This document shows, piece after piece, positions 1-6,249 of a DNA stretch of 6,797 nt (positions within the stretch are counted from its first letter, which is position 1; the number at the start of each line of letters is the position of its first letter). Made by a program: the position numbers and the translations under genes. This stretch comes from Chloroflexota bacterium (GTDB lineage: Bacteria > Chloroflexota > Limnocylindria > Limnocylindrales > CSP1-4). The notes below the pieces were generated by a model. The model did not search any database, was not told the DNA's origin, and worked only from the letters and a program-made list of their open reading frames with translations. The stretch is from positions 1 through 6,797 of the forward strand of contig JAGDMV010000151.1 of the NCBI GenBank assembly GCA_017860675.1, written 5' to 3'.

Positions 1-87
1 CTCGGGCCCGAGGCGTTCGACCCGGACCCGTTCATGGAGCGGATGGCTGCCTACGACTTCCCGTACGGGATCAGGGAGACCGCGTAG
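1..87 (+). CDS. C-terminal tail of an unidentified protein (partial)
   Basis: The first frame is open from base 1 and ends at a TAG at 85-87, giving 28 residues that finish in YDFPYGIRETA. Of the 28 sense codons, 27 end in G or C, which matches the real genes in this window and supports this as the true end of a gene that begins to the left. No domain or motif can be recognised in so short a piece, so no function is proposed. Its last 17 bases overlap the end of the convergent acyltransferase gene, leaving no room for a terminator between them. Confidence 0.5.
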   Translation, partial: LGPEAFDPDPFMERMAAYDFPYGIRETA

Positions 88-1408
88 GCGCCACCGTCGC
101 CTCCTCGGACCGGACCACGCCGCCTGCTGGGGCGCCGACCTGTGGCCCCGGCCGCCGGGCGCCGAGCAGCGTCCGGATGACGGGCACCCGCAGGGCGAGC
201 TCGACCACTGCCACCGTCGCCGCCAGGCCGACGACGACGATGAGTGCGGCCTTGACGGCGAGCCCGACTGACAGCCCCACCACGACGAAGGACACGGCGA
301 CCACGATCGGCTGGTGGAGGATGTAGATCGGCAGGACGGCCTCGCCCACCCGCTCCGGGAGCGGGCGCTGGAGGCGGCGGGCTCGGAGCCCGCCGCCGAG
401 GACTGCGATCGTCCAGGCCCAGCCCGCCAGCGCGTACAGGAAGATCATCAGCACGAGGGTCACGTCGTAGACATACGGCGCGTCGTCATGCGCCGCCACC
501 CAGCCGGTGAAGTCGGCGGCGATCAGGCCGGCTGAGGCGACGATCGCCACCACGATGGCCGGCGCAACGTCCCGCCGGATCGCCGCGCTCCACTTCTCGT
601 CCAGGAAGAGGACGTAGCCGGTGAGGAAGTAGGCGCCGTACCAGCCGAACTGCCACCACTCGAACTGGTCGGGCGCGGGAGGCAGCAGGAACAGCGGCGG
701 CAGCATGGTCGGCAGGAAGAAGAGGAGGGACGAGCCCGGCCAGCGCGCTGCCTTCCCGAGCGCGTCCTCGAAGGAGCGGCCCCCTTCCCCTGACAGCCAG
801 CGGAAGACCGGCAGGGCGAGCACCGAGAGGGCGAAGAGGAAGCCCAGGAACCAGAGATGGAAGCCGATCCCGAACAGCCGCGGCGTGAAGCCCGTGTCGA
901 CGATCCAGCCGATCGCGCCGGCCGGCCACGAGGCGAGGTAGGCGAGGAACGAGTCCGGTGCGCCCCCGTCCTGCACGGCCGTGACGTACATCGTCAGCGG
1001 CGTCAGGAGGAGAGTCCAGAAGGCGAACGGGACAAGCAGGCGGGCCGTTCGCTCGGACAGGAACTGGCGGTTCGACCTCGTCCGGAGGGCGAACCGGGCG
1101 CTGGCGCCGGCGAGCAGAAAGAGAAGTCCGAGTCCGAACGTCTCGAAGACGAGGAGGCCGGCCGTCAGCAGCTCGCTTCGCTCGCCGTTGTTGACGTGCC
1201 AGTCGCGCAGGCCGAACGGCAGCAACGAGTGGTAGATGACGATGCCGATCACGGCCGCGGCGCGCAGCCAGTCGAAGGCGTGGATCCGGACGGACCCGGA
1301 GCCCGCGGCCGCAGCGCCACCGGCCGTGGCGACGGCAGGCCAGGGCTGCGCCACTGGTGCGCCGATGCCGGCGGCGGGCTGGCGGTCGGTCGGGGATCCA
1401 GCATTCAT
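71..1408 (-). CDS. Acyltransferase-3 family integral membrane protein
   Basis: Probable multi-pass membrane O-acyltransferase of the acyltransferase-3 family (OafA/NodX/OpgC type). Members move acyl groups such as acetyl or succinyl onto sugars, glycans or other exported molecules. The product is 445 residues with about ten hydrophobic segments. The family's N-terminal signature is clear: FDWLRAAAVIGIVIYH at 45-60 with the conserved His60, then the basic loop FLSERTARLLVPF at 116-128, HLWFLGFLFAL at 184-194, and LPIYILHQPIVV near 359-370. An Ala/Gly/Pro-rich stretch of about 40 residues precedes the first membrane segment. I chose the ATG at 1408 because GGAGGG lies 5 bases upstream; the in-frame ATG at 1432, which adds 8 residues, has no ribosome binding site. 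It is transcribed away from the lipid gene cluster, so a link to that cluster is only positional. The acyl donor and acceptor cannot be read from the sequence. The family call is firm. Confidence 0.92.
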   Translation of the reverse strand: MNAGSPTDRQPAAGIGAPVAQPWPAVATAGGAAAAGSGSVRIHAFDWLRAAAVIGIVIYHSLLPFGLRDWHVNNGERSELLTAGLLVFETFGLGLLFLLAGASARFALRTRSNRQFLSERTARLLVPFAFWTLLLTPLTMYVTAVQDGGAPDSFLAYLASWPAGAIGWIVDTGFTPRLFGIGFHLWFLGFLFALSVLALPVFRWLSGEGGRSFEDALGKAARWPGSSLLFFLPTMLPPLFLLPPAPDQFEWWQFGWYGAYFLTGYVLFLDEKWSAAIRRDVAPAIVVAIVASAGLIAADFTGWVAAHDDAPYVYDVTLVLMIFLYALAGWAWTIAVLGGGLRARRLQRPLPERVGEAVLPIYILHQPIVVAVSFVVVGLSVGLAVKAALIVVVGLAATVAVVELALRVPVIRTLLGARRPGPQVGAPAGGVVRSEEATVAPTRSP

Positions 1409-1413
1409 GCGCG

Positions 1414-1419
1414 CCCTCC
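1414..1419 (-). promoter_or_regulatory. Ribosome binding site deciding the acyltransferase start
   Basis: On the minus strand this reads GGAGGG, 5 bases before the ATG at 1408. The bases just before the alternative ATG at 1432 read CCAGCCTGCCCACC and contain no purine-rich Shine-Dalgarno match. This makes the shorter 445-residue protein the better model. Confidence 0.7.
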
Positions 1420-1588
1420 GCTCGGGCAGCATGGTGGGCAGGCTGGGTTCTGATCGCCAGAGCCGGATGGCTCATGTCGTCCGCGAGCCGGCGCGACAGC
1501 GGACGCTCGCCTCGTCGCCCGGCCGTGCGGCCCGCTCGCCAGTTCCGCGGTCCAGCACGCGCCCCCGGGATCGGAACGGGCGCTCTGG

Positions 1589-1607
1589 CACTGGTACCAG
1601 ACCGGTG
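1589..1607. promoter_or_regulatory. Candidate operator: nested inverted repeats
   Basis: CTGGTACCAG at 1591-1600 is a perfect 10-base palindrome. It sits within a wider imperfect inverted repeat, CACTGGT at 1589-1595 and ACCGGTG at 1601-1607, with 6 of 7 positions pairing across a 5-base spacer. Position and form fit a dimeric repressor site about 60 bases before the ligase start. At this GC content one 10-base palindrome in 250 bases is close to chance, so the call is tentative and no regulator can be named. Confidence 0.2.
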
Positions 1608-1651
1608 GATCTGCCCAAATGATCCGTGGTCCGCCCCGAGTGGCCACCGAT

Positions 1652-1658
1652 GAAGGGG
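1652..1658 (+). promoter_or_regulatory. Ribosome binding site of the acyl-CoA ligase
   Basis: GAAGGGG lies 4 bases before the ATG at 1663 and supports that start. Confidence 0.6.
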
Positions 1659-1662
1659 CTGC

Positions 1663-3429
1663 ATGCTCGACGTGACTGAGCAATCCGCCCTCGCGTCACG
1701 ACCGTGGCTCCGGCACTACGACCCGGGCGTGCCGGCCACCCTCGACTATCCCCCTGCCCGGCTCGACCAGCTCCTCCGCCGCACGGCCGACCGCTACCCG
1801 GATCGGTCCGCGCTCCTCTTCTTCGGGCAGAGGACGAGCTACCGCGCACTCGATCGAGCGGTCGACCGCCTGGCGGGCGGCTTCCGCCGCCTCGGACTGG
1901 AGCCGGGGGAGCGCGTCGCCCTCTTCATGCCCAACTGCCCGCAGCTGGTGGCCAGCTACTACGCCGCCTGGCGTGCGGCCTGCATCGCCGTCCCGGTCAA
2001 TCCCCGGGCCGCCCCGTCAGAGCTCACGCGGCAGCTCGCCGACGCGGGCGCCTCCGCCGCGGTCGTCCTCGATCGCCTCTGGCCGGGCCTGGGAGGCTCG
2101 GCCCTGCCATCGACTGTGCGCCATCTCGTGGTTGCCGACATCGCCGACGACCTGCCCCTTGTCCTGCGGGTCGGCGCCCGGCTCGGCCGGCGAGCCCGCC
2201 GCATTCAGCGGCCCGCTCCCGGCGGCGCGCGCGTCGTCTCGCTCGGGGAGCTGGCTCGCGAGCCCGGCGGGTCGGCACCGCCGGCCCGGGACGACCTCGA
2301 TGAACCGGCCGTGCTCCTCTACACCGGCGGCACCACCGGCCTGCCGAAGGCGGCCGTGCTGACACATCGCAACCTGGTCGCCAACGCCTGCCAGCTGGGC
2401 GCCTGGGCCTCGACCCTCGACGACGGCGCCGAGGTGATGCTGTCGGCCCTGCCGCTGGTCCACGGCTACGCGATGACGGCCTGCATGAACGTGTCGGTGC
2501 TGCGCGGCTGGACGCAGGTCCTCGTCCCCGACCCGCGCGACCTCGGCCGGCTGCTGGCCGAGATCGAGCGCCAGCGGGTCACGGTGTTCCCCGGCGTGCC
2601 CAGCCTCTATGCCGCGATCTGCAGCGACCAGGCGGTCGTGACCGGCCGCCGCGATCTCCACTCGATCGAGGCCTGCATCAGCGGCGCCGCGGCGCTGCCT
2701 GCCGGCGTGCAGGTCGAGTTCGAGTGGCTGACGGGCGGCCGGCTGGTGGAGGGCTACGGGCTCAGCGAGGCGTCGCCGGCGACCCACTGCAACACGTTCG
2801 GAGGCGGCGGGCCGAGCGGGTCGATCGGGCTGCCCCTGCCCGACACGGACTGCCGCCTCGTCGACGTCGACACAGAGAGCCGACCGGTCGAGCCCGGCTC
2901 GCCGGGCGCGCTGTGCGTCAGCGGGCCGCAGGTCATGGCCGGCTACTGGCAGCGCTCCGACGACACGGCCCAGGCGCTGCGTCGGGACGAGAGCGGTCGG
3001 ACCTGGCTGCACACCGGCGACATCGCCGAGATGTCGGCCGAGGGCTACTTCCGGATCGTCGATCGCAAGAAGGACGTCATCGTCGCTGCCGGCGGCCTCA
3101 AGGTCTACCCGAACGAGATCGAGGACGTGCTCTCCACGCATCCCAAGGTGCGCCAGGCGGCGGTCATCGGGGTCCCGGTCGGCGGGGTGGACCAACGGGC
3201 GAAGGCGTTCGTCGTCCTGCGCACGGGCGCGCAGGCAGACCTCGGCGAGATCCTGGCGTTCCTCCACGCCAGGCTCGCCTCCTACAAGGTGCCGAAGGTG
3301 GTGGAGTTCCGGGCCGAGCTCCCGCTCGCGTTCACCGGCAAGGTCCTGCGCCGGGTGCTGGCCGAGCAAGAGCAGGCAGCGGCGGCGACCGGTGACCGGC
3401 CCGGAGGCGGCAGCCCGGTGAACAGGTGA
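1663..3429 (+). CDS. Long-chain fatty acid--CoA ligase (AMP-binding, ANL superfamily)
   Basis: Activates a carboxylic acid, most likely a medium- to long-chain fatty acid, through an acyl-AMP to acyl-CoA, using ATP and CoA. The 588 residues show the ANL motifs in order: the phosphate-binding loop YTGGTTGLPK at 220-229, GYGLSEASP at 364-372, TGD at 451-453, the hinge DRKKD at 467-471, the CoA-domain motif AGGLKVYPNEIE at 476-487, and the catalytic lysine K560 in AFTGK. A segment near 155-200 (ADIADDLPLVLRVGARLGRR) resembles the linker of long-chain rather than acetyl- or aryl-CoA ligases, which is why I favour a fatty acid substrate. The length is slightly above the usual 500-570, with an Ala/Gly-rich tail after about 570. 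It is first in a rightward cluster: its TGA lies within the ribosome binding site of the aminotransferase 4 bases on, so the two are probably translationally coupled. It probably supplies acyl-CoA to the WS/DGAT enzyme two genes downstream. Chain-length specificity is not visible. Confidence 0.93.
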   Translation: MLDVTEQSALASRPWLRHYDPGVPATLDYPPARLDQLLRRTADRYPDRSALLFFGQRTSYRALDRAVDRLAGGFRRLGLEPGERVALFMPNCPQLVASYYAAWRAACIAVPVNPRAAPSELTRQLADAGASAAVVLDRLWPGLGGSALPSTVRHLVVADIADDLPLVLRVGARLGRRARRIQRPAPGGARVVSLGELAREPGGSAPPARDDLDEPAVLLYTGGTTGLPKAAVLTHRNLVANACQLGAWASTLDDGAEVMLSALPLVHGYAMTACMNVSVLRGWTQVLVPDPRDLGRLLAEIERQRVTVFPGVPSLYAAICSDQAVVTGRRDLHSIEACISGAAALPAGVQVEFEWLTGGRLVEGYGLSEASPATHCNTFGGGGPSGSIGLPLPDTDCRLVDVDTESRPVEPGSPGALCVSGPQVMAGYWQRSDDTAQALRRDESGRTWLHTGDIAEMSAEGYFRIVDRKKDVIVAAGGLKVYPNEIEDVLSTHPKVRQAAVIGVPVGGVDQRAKAFVVLRTGAQADLGEILAFLHARLASYKVPKVVEFRAELPLAFTGKVLRRVLAEQEQAAAATGDRPGGGSPVNR

Positions 3430-3431
3430 GG
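3424..3431 (+). promoter_or_regulatory. Ribosome binding site overlapping the ligase stop codon
   Basis: AGGTGAGG contains the TGA stop of the ligase. Its GAGG core is only 2 bases from the ATG at 3434 but 8 bases from a second in-frame ATG at 3440. The aminotransferase may therefore begin at 3440, two residues shorter. Either way the arrangement suggests coupling of the two reading frames. Confidence 0.5.
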
Positions 3432-3433
3432 CG

Positions 3434-5107
3434 ATGAGGATGCAGACCGAGGATCTCGGCCGGCTCAAGCAGGAGGCGGTCGCCAGGATCATCTTCCACG
3501 CGACCCCGAAGGAGCTGCTGAACCAGACCGGCCCCTGGGTGCTCGAGCGCGGAGCGGGGGCGCTCCTGTACGACGCGGACGGCGGCGAGTACCTCGACGC
3601 GCTGTCCGGCGGCGTGTTCGCGGTGCTTGCCGGCTACGGGCGGGAGGAGATCGCCCGGGCGATGTACGAGCAGGCTGTGAGGCTCGCCTACACCAGCCCG
3701 TACGCGACGACGAGCGTCGTCACGATCGAGCTGGCCCGGAAGCTCGCCGAGCTGGCGCCGGGCGACCTGTCGGCCTCGACCTTCTGCAGCAGCGGCTCGG
3801 AGGCAGTCGAGGCGGCGATCAAGCTCGCCCGCCAGTACCACGAGGCCAACGGCCAGGGCCGGCGGTACAAGGTCGTGTCCCTGCGGTATGCCTACCACGG
3901 CGCGACCGCGGGGGCGCTGTCGGCCACCGGCTGGAGCCCCGGCTTCGGCGTGTTCCGGCGAGCCGCCGACCCGGTCGTCCCGGCGGCCGGCTTCACCAGT
4001 GCCATGCCGCCCTACTGCCACCGGTGCGAGCTGGCGCTGACGCACCCCGGCTGCGAGCTCGCCTGCGCCACCACGATCGAGCAGGCGATCCTGGGCAGCG
4101 ACCCGGAGCTGGTCTCGTGCGTCATCCTCGAGCCGATCATGTCGACGGCCGGTTGCATCGTGCCGCCGCCCGGGTACCTGGGCAAGGTGCGCCAGGTCTG
4201 CGACCGGTACGGGGTCCTGCTCATCGCGGACGAGGTGGTCTGCGGGTTCGGCCGGACGGGTCGCTGGTTCGGCGTCGACCACTCCGAGGTGGTCCCCGAC
4301 ATCATGGTCGTGGCCAAGGGCCTCACCAGCGGCTACGCGCCGATGGCGGCGGCCATCGCGCGGCGCGGGATCGCCGAGGCGATCCCGATCTTCTTCGATG
4401 TTCACACCTTCGGCGGGCATCCGGTCTCGGCGGCGGCAGCGCTGGCCAACATCAGGATCATCGAGCGTGAGGATCTCGTCGGGAACGCCGCCACTGTCGG
4501 CGCTTACCTGCTCGGGCTCCTGGATGGGCTCCGGGCGCATCCGATCGTCGGCGACGTGCGCGGGCTGGGGCTCTTCGCGGCCGTCGAGCTGACGCGGGAC
4601 GTCCCCGGGCAGGAGGGGCTCCCGCCCCAGATGCAGGTTGACAACCGCGTCGCGGCCATCGCCCGGCAGATGGGCCTGTTCGTGCGGCCGCTGGGCGGCA
4701 CGATCCTCCTCGGACCTCCGCTGATCTTCACCAGGGGGTCGCGAAGGGGGCGGGTCGATGAGCGGCCCGGGCACCGGGGCGAGCCGGCACGCCGCCCGCG
4801 GACGCGACCGGTTCGCCCGGCTGACCGGCTTCGACCGGATGTACCTCCGGGACGAGAGCGCCGCCTGGCCCTGCCACTTCGGCGGCCTGGCAATCGTGGA
4901 GGGAGGGCCGCTGCTGAATGCCTCCGGGCAGCTCAGGCTGGCCGAGATCATGGACCGGCTGGCCCTGCGCCTGGCCCGGGTGCCGGAGCTGCGGCGGCGC
5001 GTCTACCTCCCGGGACGCTTGCGGGGCGGCCCGCTCTGGGTCGACGACGACCGCTTCTCGATCGAGCACCACGTTCACGAGACGGCCGTGGACGCTCCCG
5101 GGGGTGA
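3434..5107 (+). CDS. Class III PLP-dependent aminotransferase, C-terminus disrupted
   Basis: A fold-type I, class III (omega-amino) aminotransferase, which moves an amino group between an amine or amino acid and a keto acid using pyridoxal phosphate. Visible features are CSSGSEA at 118-124, YHG at 154-156, IADEV at 264-268 with the cofactor-binding D266, the Schiff-base lysine K295 in VVAKGLTSGY, HTFGGHP at 324-330, and GLFVRP at 414-419. A four-cysteine insert (C195, C198, C207, C211), known from one branch of the family, is present. Family-like sequence stops at LIFTR, residues 430-434 (base 4735). The C-terminal helix of about 20-25 residues expected next is missing. The frame instead continues for 123 Arg/Pro/Gly-rich residues, mostly antiphase to the next gene, to a stop at 5105-5107. 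The real product probably ended near 4761 before a deletion or sequence error. Substrate unknown. It sits between an acyl-CoA ligase and an acyltransferase, which hints at an amine partner for acylation. Confidence 0.85.
   Translation: MRMQTEDLGRLKQEAVARIIFHATPKELLNQTGPWVLERGAGALLYDADGGEYLDALSGGVFAVLAGYGREEIARAMYEQAVRLAYTSPYATTSVVTIELARKLAELAPGDLSASTFCSSGSEAVEAAIKLARQYHEANGQGRRYKVVSLRYAYHGATAGALSATGWSPGFGVFRRAADPVVPAAGFTSAMPPYCHRCELALTHPGCELACATTIEQAILGSDPELVSCVILEPIMSTAGCIVPPPGYLGKVRQVCDRYGVLLIADEVVCGFGRTGRWFGVDHSEVVPDIMVVAKGLTSGYAPMAAAIARRGIAEAIPIFFDVHTFGGHPVSAAAALANIRIIEREDLVGNAATVGAYLLGLLDGLRAHPIVGDVRGLGLFAAVELTRDVPGQEGLPPQMQVDNRVAAIARQMGLFVRPLGGTILLGPPLIFTRGSRRGRVDERPGHRGEPARRPRTRPVRPADRLRPDVPPGRERRLALPLRRPGNRGGRAAAECLRAAQAGRDHGPAGPAPGPGAGAAAARLPPGTLAGRPALGRRRPLLDRAPRSRDGRGRSRG
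4733..4761 (+). other. Frame-disruption site at the aminotransferase/WS-DGAT junction
   Basis: Up to base 4735 the aminotransferase frame encodes LIFTR, as expected for the family. From there a different frame reads GVAKGAGR and then TGA at 4759-4761, which overlaps the WS/DGAT ATG at 4758 as ATGA, the usual form of coupled stop and start. Returning to that frame needs 3n+1 extra bases, and the missing family C-terminus is about 20 residues, so loss of roughly 60 bases would explain both. Two GGGGG runs (4734-4738 and 4746-4750) and a repeated GGGTCG (4736-4741 and 4752-4757) offer microhomology or a place for a sequencing error. Confidence 0.5.
4743..4750 (+). promoter_or_regulatory. Ribosome binding site of the WS/DGAT gene
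   Basis: GAAGGGGG lies 7 bases before the ATG at 4758. This good spacing supports 4758 as the start even though it lies inside the overextended aminotransferase frame. Confidence 0.65.
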
Positions 5108-6188
5108 CGATCAGCTCCTGGAGACCGCCAGCCGCATCTACGCGACCCTGCTGGACCGTTCGCGCCCGCTCTGGGAGCTCTGGTTCCTGACCGGCCTCGG
5201 CGATGGCCGCGTCGGGGTCCTGCTGAAGCTCCACCACGCGGTGGCTGACGGGACGGCAGCGGTGGCGGTCATGGGGTCGCTGTTCGACGTGGAAGCGGAC
5301 GCCCCGGACCCAATGCCAGCCCCGTGGGCGCCCGGACCGATCCCGGGTGGCTGGCCGCTGCTGACCGACAACGTCGCCGGCAAGGCCCGGGCCGTCGGGC
5401 GCGGGGTCGCCATGCTGGCGCATCCACGGCAGGTGGCGGGCACAGTGCGGACCTTCGCCCTGGTGACGCGTCGCTCGCTCGGGCGGACGAGCGCACCGCG
5501 CACCTCCCTCAACCGTGTCGTCCGGGCCGGCCGTAGAGTGGCGTTCCTTCGGCTCGATCTCGCGGCGGTGAAGGAGGCGGCTCACGCCCACGGCGGCAAG
5601 CTCAACGACGTGGTACTGGACCTCTGGACGGGAGGGCTTCGCCGGCTGCTGCTGTCGCGCGGGGAGTCCGTCGCCGGCGTCGAGCTCGTCGCGGGCATGG
5701 CGGTCTCCACGCGGGCTGCGGCCGATGGGACGGTCGACAACCAGGCGGGGACGATCGTGCTGCCTTTGCCGGCCTGGCAAGCCGACGCTCAGCGCCGGCT
5801 CGACCTGATCGTCCGGCGGACCGGCAGGGCCAAGTCGGTGCCGCGGGCGGCCGCCATCATGGGGGCGATGGTCGCGCTGTCGGCGACCCCGATCGGACGG
5901 TACGTCAACCTCCACCAGCGGGCGGTGAACGTGCTGGTCACCAACGTGGTCGGGCCGCCCGTGCCGATGTACGTCTTCGGGGCCCGGATCCTCGACATCG
6001 TGCCGATCATCCAGTTGATCGGCAACATCGCGTTGACGCTGTGCGCGTTCTCGTACGCGGGCCGGGTCTACCTGGTGGTGACGGCGGACGCGAGGGGCTT
6101 CCCCGACCTGGACGTGCTGATGACGGGCATGGAGCGAGAGTGGCAGGCGCTGCTCGGCGATCGCGCTGCCGAGCCGGTGCCGGCGTGA
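4758..6188 (+). CDS. Wax ester synthase / diacylglycerol acyltransferase (WS/DGAT) family protein
   Basis: A CoA-dependent acyltransferase of the bacterial WS/DGAT family. Characterised members transfer acyl groups from acyl-CoA to fatty alcohols (wax esters) or diacylglycerol (triacylglycerol) at the inner face of the membrane. The 476 residues fit the usual 450-480. The family start pattern is present (RLTGFDRMYLRDES at 21-34, then HFGGLAIVE at 40-48), followed by RPLWELW at 136-142 and the catalytic HHAVADG at 159-165. The C-terminal domain shows GGKLNDVVLDLWTGGLRRLL at 279-298 with the conserved Asn-Asp, DNQAGTIVLPLP at 327-338, TNVVGPPVPMYVFGA at 395-409, and GNIALTLCAFSYAGRVYLV at 422-440. 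All key residues are present, so it is probably active. Its HHxxxDG motif is shared with NRPS condensation domains, so amine acceptors are conceivable. An acyl-CoA ligase two genes upstream could supply its donor. The natural acceptor cannot be told from sequence. Confidence 0.93.
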   Translation: MSGPGTGASRHAARGRDRFARLTGFDRMYLRDESAAWPCHFGGLAIVEGGPLLNASGQLRLAEIMDRLALRLARVPELRRRVYLPGRLRGGPLWVDDDRFSIEHHVHETAVDAPGGDDQLLETASRIYATLLDRSRPLWELWFLTGLGDGRVGVLLKLHHAVADGTAAVAVMGSLFDVEADAPDPMPAPWAPGPIPGGWPLLTDNVAGKARAVGRGVAMLAHPRQVAGTVRTFALVTRRSLGRTSAPRTSLNRVVRAGRRVAFLRLDLAAVKEAAHAHGGKLNDVVLDLWTGGLRRLLLSRGESVAGVELVAGMAVSTRAAADGTVDNQAGTIVLPLPAWQADAQRRLDLIVRRTGRAKSVPRAAAIMGAMVALSATPIGRYVNLHQRAVNVLVTNVVGPPVPMYVFGARILDIVPIIQLIGNIALTLCAFSYAGRVYLVVTADARGFPDLDVLMTGMEREWQALLGDRAAEPVPA

Positions 6189-6236
6189 ACTGGCGGACCG
6201 GGCAGCGGCCCTCGGCGCGCGACCGGCAAGTGCTGC

Positions 6237-6242
6237 GAGGGG
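6237..6242 (+). promoter_or_regulatory. Ribosome binding site of the amidase
   Basis: GAGGGG lies 7 bases before the ATG at 6250, an ideal spacing. The 61-base gap between the WS/DGAT stop and this start shows no hairpin followed by a T run, so transcription probably continues from the upstream genes. Confidence 0.65.
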
Positions 6243-6249
6243 TGCAAGC

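Larger units (their letters stand above)
1409..1662. promoter_or_regulatory. Divergent intergenic region, expected to hold two promoters
   Basis: About 254 bases separate the starts of the leftward acyltransferase and the rightward acyl-CoA ligase. It is the only sizeable non-coding stretch in the window, so promoters for both directions most likely lie here. I could not identify a convincing -35/-10 pair on either strand. The least GC-rich spot is CCCAAATGATCC at 1614-1625, which could be a melting region for the ligase promoter about 40 bases before its start, but this is weak. Several open frames cross the region, but none has homology-like content. Confidence 0.5.

Noticed and set aside
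486..1664. A 392-codon minus-strand frame overlapping the acyltransferase and the intergenic region
   Set aside because: It shares the strand with the real membrane acyltransferase but is in another frame; Arg/Pro-rich, with no membrane segments or motifs.
2017..3492. A 491-codon open frame on the minus strand opposite the acyl-CoA ligase
   Set aside because: Antisense shadow of a gene with all ANL motifs; low-complexity Arg/Ala/Gly/Asp-rich product.
4733..4761. Programmed -1 frameshift as the designed expression mechanism of the aminotransferase
   Set aside because: No canonical slippery heptamer is in register and I see no clear downstream pseudoknot; the shifted product would still lack the family's C-terminal helix.
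3332..4951. A 539-codon open frame on the minus strand opposite the aminotransferase
   Set aside because: Compositional shadow of the sense gene; no recognisable domain and no ribosome binding site context that favours it.
4762..5107. The C-terminal 115 residues of the extended aminotransferase frame as a real fused domain
   Set aside because: The stretch overlaps the conserved N-terminal half of WS/DGAT in another frame and has typical off-frame composition (Arg, Pro, Gly, Ala) without any domain signature.
6189..6249. A terminator between WS/DGAT and the amidase
   Set aside because: The gap is GC-rich but I see no stable stem followed by a T run, and the strong amidase ribosome binding site suggests continued transcription.
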